Shown: piece after piece, positions 60,134 to 64,000 of the stretch
Position numbering within the stretch: the first letter of the stretch is position 1
How the letters are laid out: every line of letters starts with the position of its first letter
DNA from: Phycisphaerae bacterium
Lineage (GTDB): Bacteria > Planctomycetota > Phycisphaerae > Sedimentisphaerales > Anaerobacaceae
Direction of reading: 5' to 3'
Assembly (NCBI GenBank): GCA_030615025.1
Contig: JAUXAB010000008.1
Location: 18,514-82,513, forward strand
DNA length: 64,000 nucleotides
Program-made: the position numbers and the translations under genes
The notes under the pieces: model-generated
Databases searched by the model: none
What the model was told of the DNA's origin: nothing
What the model saw: the letters and a program-made list of their open reading frames with translations, nothing else

Positions 60134-60706
60134 CTATCCGCTATCTTTGGCGAATTCAGCACCGCGGTGGAGGGCTTCGGTGTTGACCGGCAGTGTTTTG
60201 TGATACCGCTTTGCTATTGTCTCGGCTAAACAAGCGACTGCTGCATCAGGGCTGAGAATGCCTCGCTTTTGCAAATACGCGCCCAGGGCCACCATATTAG
60301 CTGCTTTTTGATTGCCTAATTCGACTGCTATTTTGTCCGCCGGGACTGCTATAATCTCGATTGTATTGTCTAATTGGGGCTCAATGTCAATCAGGGAGCT
60401 GTTCATAACCAGCAAGCCGCCGGCTTTGAGGCGAGAGGCGAATTTATTTAGCGAGGCCTTGTTCATTACAATCAGCGAATCGGGCCTGTCGACGACGGGT
60501 GAGGCGATGGGTTCATCGGCGATGATGACCATACAATTGGCGGTGCCGCCGCGGACCTCGGCGCCATAGGAGGGCATATAGGTTACCTCGAGGCCTCGCT
60601 TCATCGCCGTTTGTGCCAGCAGTCTGCCGGCCAGCAGAATTCCCTGGCCTCCGAAGCCGGCTATGATAATCTCTTCATAAGAATCGTCGCTCGGGGCACG
60701 GGTCAC
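60134..60706 (-). CDS. 2-oxoacid:ferredoxin oxidoreductase gamma subunit
   Basis: GTG 60706 is proposed because it overlaps the beta-subunit TGA (GTGA), giving ~190 aa, normal for this subunit. The longest frame would start 66 bases earlier inside the beta gene. Core motifs: EEIIIAGFGGQGILLAGRLL, VTYMPSYGAEVRGGTANCMV, then NMVALGAYLQKRGILS. It forms the catalytic 2-oxoacid oxidoreductase with the alpha and beta subunits encoded upstream. The first residues (VTRAPSDDS) are encoded by a word repeat. Confidence 0.88.
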   Translation of the reverse strand: MTRAPSDDSYEEIIIAGFGGQGILLAGRLLAQTAMKRGLEVTYMPSYGAEVRGGTANCMVIIADEPIASPVVDRPDSLIVMNKASLNKFASRLKAGGLLVMNSSLIDIEPQLDNTIEIIAVPADKIAVELGNQKAANMVALGAYLQKRGILSPDAAVACLAETIAKRYHKTLPVNTEALHRGAEFAKDSG

Positions 60707-60722
60707 GGGGCACAGGTCACGT
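60689..60722. repeat. GGGGCACGGGTCAC word repeat at a stop/start junction
   Basis: Tandem words GGGGCACGGGTCACGGGGCA and CAGGTCACG. On the minus strand they supply the beta-subunit C-terminus, its stop and the gamma-subunit GTG. Confidence 0.75.
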
Positions 60723-61452
60723 TTTTCAACTGACCCAGCGGGAAGACTTTTGTCATTTCTTTTTCGATCCATTCCATTGCCTTAACCGGTGTCATTCGCC
60801 AATAAACCGGGCAGGACGAGAGAAGCTCAACGAGCGAGAGGCCCTGGGCGCCACTGACCTGCAGCTCAAAGGCGTGTTTGATGGCCTTTTTGGCCTTGCG
60901 GATTTGGGCTGGGCTGCTGAGGGCGCATCGCTCAACGTAGATTGCGCCCGGCAACAGTGCCAACAATTCTGATACTTGCAGCGGGTAGCCCTCGTTGATA
61001 GCATCTCGTCCCTGTTGCGTCGTGGCGGTTACCTGCCCGAGCATAGTTGTCGGCGCCATCTGGCCGCCTGTCATTCCAAATACAGCGTTGTTGATGAAGA
61101 TAACTGTTATCTGTTCGCCTCTGTGGGCGGCGTGGATGATCTCGCCGGTTCCAATCGCTGCCAGGTCGCCGTCGCCTTGATAGGAAAAGATTATTTTGTC
61201 CGGGTTGGTCCTTTTCATGCCCGTGGCGACGGCCGGTGCTCTGCCGTGCGCTACTTCGACCATATCGACGTCAAGATAATTATACGCTAACACCGCGCAC
61301 CCCACAGGTGCTATGCCGATGGTGCGGCCGTGTATGTCCAGTTCATCGATTGTCTCAGCTATCAGTCGATGGGCGATGCCGTGTCCGCATCCGGGACAAT
61401 AATGCGTCGGACAATCCTTTAAAGTCGGCGTTCGCGCAAATACTGTTTTCAT
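60703..61452 (-). CDS. 2-oxoacid:ferredoxin oxidoreductase beta subunit (TPP-binding)
   Basis: 249 aa. HYCPGCGHGIAHRLIAETID starts the protein; the TPP/Mg motif is SYQGDGDLAAIGTGEIIHAA with NNAVFGMTGGQMAPTT after it, as in 2-oxoglutarate and branched-chain 2-oxoacid ferredoxin oxidoreductases. Oxidatively decarboxylates a 2-oxoacid to the acyl-CoA with reduced ferredoxin. ATGA-type overlap (61449-61452) couples it to the alpha gene. Confidence 0.92.
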   Translation of the reverse strand: MKTVFARTPTLKDCPTHYCPGCGHGIAHRLIAETIDELDIHGRTIGIAPVGCAVLAYNYLDVDMVEVAHGRAPAVATGMKRTNPDKIIFSYQGDGDLAAIGTGEIIHAAHRGEQITVIFINNAVFGMTGGQMAPTTMLGQVTATTQQGRDAINEGYPLQVSELLALLPGAIYVERCALSSPAQIRKAKKAIKHAFELQVSGAQGLSLVELLSSCPVYWRMTPVKAMEWIEKEMTKVFPLGQLKNVTCAP

Positions 61453-62543
61453 TCCTCTTGCCTTTTCGTTGGTATTGTGAACTGTTTTATTCTTTGCAGG
61501 GTCTGGTCAACGGTCGGGACGCCGCCGCCGGGTCGGCCGTAAAATACTACCGGCACTTTTCCGGCTACGGCCAGTTTTACGTCTTCAATCATCTGGCCCA
61601 AGCTCATTTCCACAACGAGGAGGATTCGAAGTTCATCCGCGGCCTTTGCGATTTGCTCGCTTGGAAACGGCCAGAGGGTGATGGGGCGAATCCAGCCGGC
61701 CTTGATTCCTTCTTTTCTTGCCTTGTTTACTGCAGAACGCACGATTCTGGCTGCAACGCCATAGGCAATAACTACGATTTCGGCGTCATCGACTTCGTAT
61801 TGTTCACAGAGGACTTCGTCTTTTTGTATCTGCTCATATTTGGCTTGGAGCTTGTAGTTGTGTTTTTCCAGTGATCCTTCCGGGAGCCATAATGAGCGGA
61901 CAATGTTTTGTGGTCTTTCTTTTGCTCCGGTCAGGGCCCAGTCTTTGGGCGGCAGGCTTCGTCGTGGTTTTTTGTTGAAGACTATCGGCTCCATCATCTG
62001 GCCGAGAATACCGTCGGCGAGAACGACGACGGACATTCGATATTGGTCGGCAAGGTCAAAGGCCAGCGACATACAATCGACCAGCTCCTGGACGGTGGAA
62101 GGGCCGAACACGATGGTTCGATAATCACCGTGTCCTCCGCCGCGGGTGGCCTGGAAGTAATCGCCCTGTGATGGTGCGATGTTGCCGAGGCCAGGACCGC
62201 CTCGCATCACGTTGACTATTACTGAAGGCAATTCGGCACCTGCCAGATAGCTTATCCCCTCCTGCATCAGGCTGATGCCGGGACTGGATGATGTTGTCAT
62301 AGCCCTTTTGCCCGTGGCCGAAGCTCCGAATACCATATTTATTGCGGCTAATTCACTTTCACTCTGCACGAAGACACGTCCCTCCTCGGGCATTCTTCTG
62401 GACATATAGGCGGAGATTTCGTTTTGCGGCGTAATCGGATAGCCGAAATATGCGTCAACACCGGCAATAATGGCCGCCTCCGCCAGCGCCTCATTGCCAC
62501 ACATTAAAATTCTTTCATCCACGGTTATTCTTTGTTGTGTCAT
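61449..62543 (-). CDS. vorB: 2-oxoacid:ferredoxin oxidoreductase alpha subunit (VorB-like)
   Basis: 364 aa. GNEALAEAAIIAGVDAYFGY and PITPQNEISAYMSRRMPEEG match the VorB/KorA alpha subunit. SSPGISLMQEGISYLAGAEL and MRGGPGLGNIAPSQGDYFQA form the CoA/TPP-side motifs. The exact oxoacid (3-methyl-2-oxobutanoate or 2-oxoglutarate) is not settled. ATG 62543 sits beside a degenerate hairpin repeat and just after a HEPN/MNT pair that separates it from the delta-ferredoxin gene. Confidence 0.9.
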   Translation of the reverse strand: MTQQRITVDERILMCGNEALAEAAIIAGVDAYFGYPITPQNEISAYMSRRMPEEGRVFVQSESELAAINMVFGASATGKRAMTTSSSPGISLMQEGISYLAGAELPSVIVNVMRGGPGLGNIAPSQGDYFQATRGGGHGDYRTIVFGPSTVQELVDCMSLAFDLADQYRMSVVVLADGILGQMMEPIVFNKKPRRSLPPKDWALTGAKERPQNIVRSLWLPEGSLEKHNYKLQAKYEQIQKDEVLCEQYEVDDAEIVVIAYGVAARIVRSAVNKARKEGIKAGWIRPITLWPFPSEQIAKAADELRILLVVEMSLGQMIEDVKLAVAGKVPVVFYGRPGGGVPTVDQTLQRIKQFTIPTKRQEE

Positions 62544-62582
62544 TCCTGCCCCGCATCGAAGTGCGGGATAAACTCCAGCGGG
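62541..62582. repeat. GTCATTCCTGC...GCGGGAATC degenerate hairpin repeat
   Basis: TGTCATTCCTGC and CAGCGGGAATC arms flank an inner CCCGCA-N6-TGCGGG hairpin. It is a longer relative of the 59525 hairpin, at the edge of the HEPN/MNT insertion. Confidence 0.6.
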
Positions 62583-62596
62583 AATCTATCGTATCA

Positions 62597-62986
62597 TTAT
62601 CCCGTTTCTATCCACTTTTTAAGATAGTCTCTCAACTTCTGAACAAAATTATGGGCTGTTTCTAACGATTCTTTTGCCTGCTGGTCAGTAACTGTAAAAC
62701 CTACCCCGTAATCTCCAACGAGTCTTTTATCATAAGCATCGTTGAGTGCCTTTCCTAAGTTTCTTTCAAAAATTTCTGTTTTTACAAAATTCTCTCCAAA
62801 CAAACTTATTACTCCTTTGTGGGAGGAGGCGCTTAAACTTTTAGTAAGAAGTGCTGCTTCTGACATAAAGAACATCGCATAATAACACCTTGAAACACAA
62901 GAATCGTAATCTCCGGTATTTAGAGCATTTTCGGCTGTGTTTATGAATTTCTCGGCTTTGGCTATAAAATCCGTTATTTCTTTCAC
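62597..62986 (-). CDS. HEPN-domain protein (UPF0332-like)
   Basis: 129 aa helical protein. NTAENALNTGDYDSCVSRCY, then YAMFFMSEAALLTKSL is the usual HEPN core. The Rx4-6H RNase motif is absent: after SRCYYAMFF no His occurs, so catalysis by the usual route is doubtful. It overlaps the MNT gene by 4 bases. Such pairs act as toxin-antitoxin modules. Confidence 0.8.
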   Translation of the reverse strand: MKEITDFIAKAEKFINTAENALNTGDYDSCVSRCYYAMFFMSEAALLTKSLSASSHKGVISLFGENFVKTEIFERNLGKALNDAYDKRLVGDYGVGFTVTDQQAKESLETAHNFVQKLRDYLKKWIETG

Positions 62987-63303
62987 GCTACCACTCCTTC
63001 TCTTTTCACATTCAGTATAAATGGAGAATTGTAACTTTCAAAGAAATCTTCGGGAACTACGATAACTGAAATAAGCTCGCCCTCATTAAGAATTATGTCA
63101 AACAAAAGGTCGCTCAGACTTTCTCTGACTTCAAAAGGTTTTAGGGACCTATCAACCAGTACAAGTATATCAATATCAGAATCCCTCGTCGTTTCGCCCC
63201 TTACACAGGAACCATATAATATGACCTTTCTGATTTTTTCCCCGTACAGCTTTATCAGATGTGCTTTTATTTGATTTATCAAGCGTTTTATTCTTTCATC
63301 CAT
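62983..63303 (-). CDS. MNT-type nucleotidyltransferase (antitoxin partner of HEPN)
   Basis: 106 aa. KVILYGSCVRGETTRDSDID contains the GS-x-x-RG...SDxD active site; LVLVD follows. In known HEPN/MNT pairs this enzyme adds AMP groups to the HEPN toxin. It is translationally coupled to the HEPN gene, and both lie between the ferredoxin and alpha subunits of the oxidoreductase. Confidence 0.88.
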   Translation of the reverse strand: MDERIKRLINQIKAHLIKLYGEKIRKVILYGSCVRGETTRDSDIDILVLVDRSLKPFEVRESLSDLLFDIILNEGELISVIVVPEDFFESYNSPFILNVKREGVVA

Positions 63304-63375
63304 CTTTCTTAATCTCTTAAGACGATTCTTTCAGTTAAAGTAGTTCCCCGTTAGATGCTTGCTATCTAACGGGGC

Positions 63376-63669
63376 TTATGCCTTTTCCTTAATGAGATTG
63401 GGCTTTCCTTTCTTGTTAGATTTGGCAGCTTCAACTTTGCTTTCGTAAAAAACCTCGATAGCCACATCCGGGCAGATAATCGCACACATAGCACACCCTG
63501 TACAATCAGAGTTGGGCACTCCCTCGACTCCGCTCGGGACAGACTGGGCGGGGAAGTAACCGTTTTTGTTGGAGTGCCTGGAGATGACGATGCAATTCTT
63601 CGGACATACTACTACACACAAGCCGCAACCTTTGCACCGTTCGGTATCTATAACTATTTTGCCAGCCAT
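63376..63669 (-). CDS. 2-oxoacid:ferredoxin oxidoreductase delta subunit (2[4Fe-4S] ferredoxin)
   Basis: 97 aa. Two cluster motifs, CKGCGLCVVVCP (about residues 12-23) and CTGCAMCAIICP (about 56-67). Between them KNGYFPAQSVPSGVEGVPNS is longer than usual: PSGVEG and its flanks are encoded by a GTCCCGAGCGGAGTCGAGGG repeat (63514-63546). The Lys-rich C-terminal tail is an unusual addition. It is the electron acceptor subunit and first gene of the operon; ATG 63669. Confidence 0.88.
   Translation of the reverse strand: MAGKIVIDTERCKGCGLCVVVCPKNCIVISRHSNKNGYFPAQSVPSGVEGVPNSDCTGCAMCAIICPDVAIEVFYESKVEAAKSNKKGKPNLIKEKA
63514..63546. repeat. CTCCCTCGACTCCGCTCGGGAC repeat inserted in a ferredoxin gene
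   Basis: The GTCCCGAGCGGAGTCGAGGG word is a known type of short repeat in many genomes (seen here on the minus strand). It is translated in-frame between the two Fe-S motifs as a Ser/Val/Pro/Gly loop. Confidence 0.55.
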
Positions 63670-64000
63670 TTTTCGTATTGCGTATCGCCTATATCGTATT
63701 GCGTGTAGAAACGGTGAACCATTTAACCGTCGAACCGCTACAGGATTTTAACGGGGCTGAGTGTGTTTGTAAAGTCAAAATGCAATTAAAAGGTGTTAAG
63801 GACGCTCGCTCCCTCACTCAGCACAAGTCCATCTCGGGTATCGGTCAAATATGCCGCCCCCTTAATTCAAAACCTACCCCATCGTCGCCCCCGCTTTTGC
63901 GAGATACGCACGACGCAATACCAAAAACAAGCGGGGCCTATGCCGAACTAATCGGCATAGGCCCCGAACTGGCCCCGCCCCTGCGGCAGGGGCGGGGCTG
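63670..64000. other. Spacer with word array and strong palindromes at the window edge
   Basis: No gene. Contains CGTATTGCGTATCG words (63672-63706), a GGGGCCTATGCCGA-ACTAA-TCGGCATAGGCCCC hairpin (63933-63965), and GCCCCGCCCCTGC / GCAGGGGCGGGGC arms (63972-63998), which may continue past the edge. Confidence 0.6.
63933..63965. repeat. 14-bp-stem palindrome GGGGCCTATGCCGA
   Basis: Perfect 14 bp arms with a 5-base loop; a second GC-rich palindrome follows 6 bases later. No T tract on either side, so a repeat rather than a terminator. Confidence 0.7.

Overview
The window looks like a chromosomal piece of a planctomycete, most likely of the class Phycisphaerae (Sedimentisphaerales-like). This is inferred from gene content, not from a marker tree. 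The content includes FG-GAP/ASPIC proteins, an HzsA-like cytochrome, Tat-exported Gfo/Idh/MocA and TIM-barrel proteins, glycosidase-like propellers, a BlaR1 peptidase fused to PD40 and dockerin-like modules, and a PilM locus with large partner proteins. No rRNA, complete tRNA, transposase, integrase or CRISPR array was seen.

Layout. 1-12900: the 3' part of a nitrilase meets a long leftward block of exported proteins: a RidA-like protein, an HzsA-like dihaem lipoprotein, an FG-GAP/ASPIC protein, a ten-haem cytochrome/YVTN/peroxidase fusion, a Reg_prop propeller and two paralogous periplasmic binding proteins without permeases. 12900-20932: a tRNA-Arg 3' half, a tandem pair of Arg/Glu-rich secreted proteins (one fused to a redoxin domain, the other with a decayed remnant of it), a coupled TIM-barrel/glycosidase-like pair and a Gfo/Idh/MocA oxidoreductase. 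21332-27354: DMT transporter, HD hydrolase, B12-radical SAM plus DUF2085, and a YwgA-like plus HD phosphohydrolase pair. 27355-34100: repeat-rich spacer, TolB-like propeller, ACT protein, PflA-like radical SAM, DUF1848, and the C-terminal remnant of an NMT1/THI5-like binding protein. 34079-38294: a large sensor kinase followed by three tandem single-domain response regulators. 38384-45744: holA, gyrA, and a blaI-blaR1 pair with a clear operator. 47051-54431: mtaB diverging from a PilM-type locus. 54668-63669: PhoD-like phosphatase, repeat-rich periplasmic protein, M50-like membrane protein, lone ExbD, and a four-subunit 2-oxoacid:ferredoxin oxidoreductase operon interrupted by a HEPN/MNT pair.

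The most unusual feature is pervasive small repeats of several kinds: (i) 'word' repeats, which are degenerate tandem copies of 7-12 bp words in many unrelated families; (ii) short perfect palindromes; (iii) a longer dispersed element, present twice, with a CTCTACA-N2-TGTAGAG palindrome and an open frame beginning MQN. Several lie inside genes: in signal peptides, as in-frame insertions in mtaB, a ferredoxin and two cytochromes of one operon, and at a stop/start junction in the oxidoreductase operon. I consider this the best candidate for something under-described here.

Limits: all functions come from reading motifs by eye. No database search, structure prediction or codon statistics were run. 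Starts were moved from the longest frame where a ribosome binding site, signal peptide or overlap argued for it.
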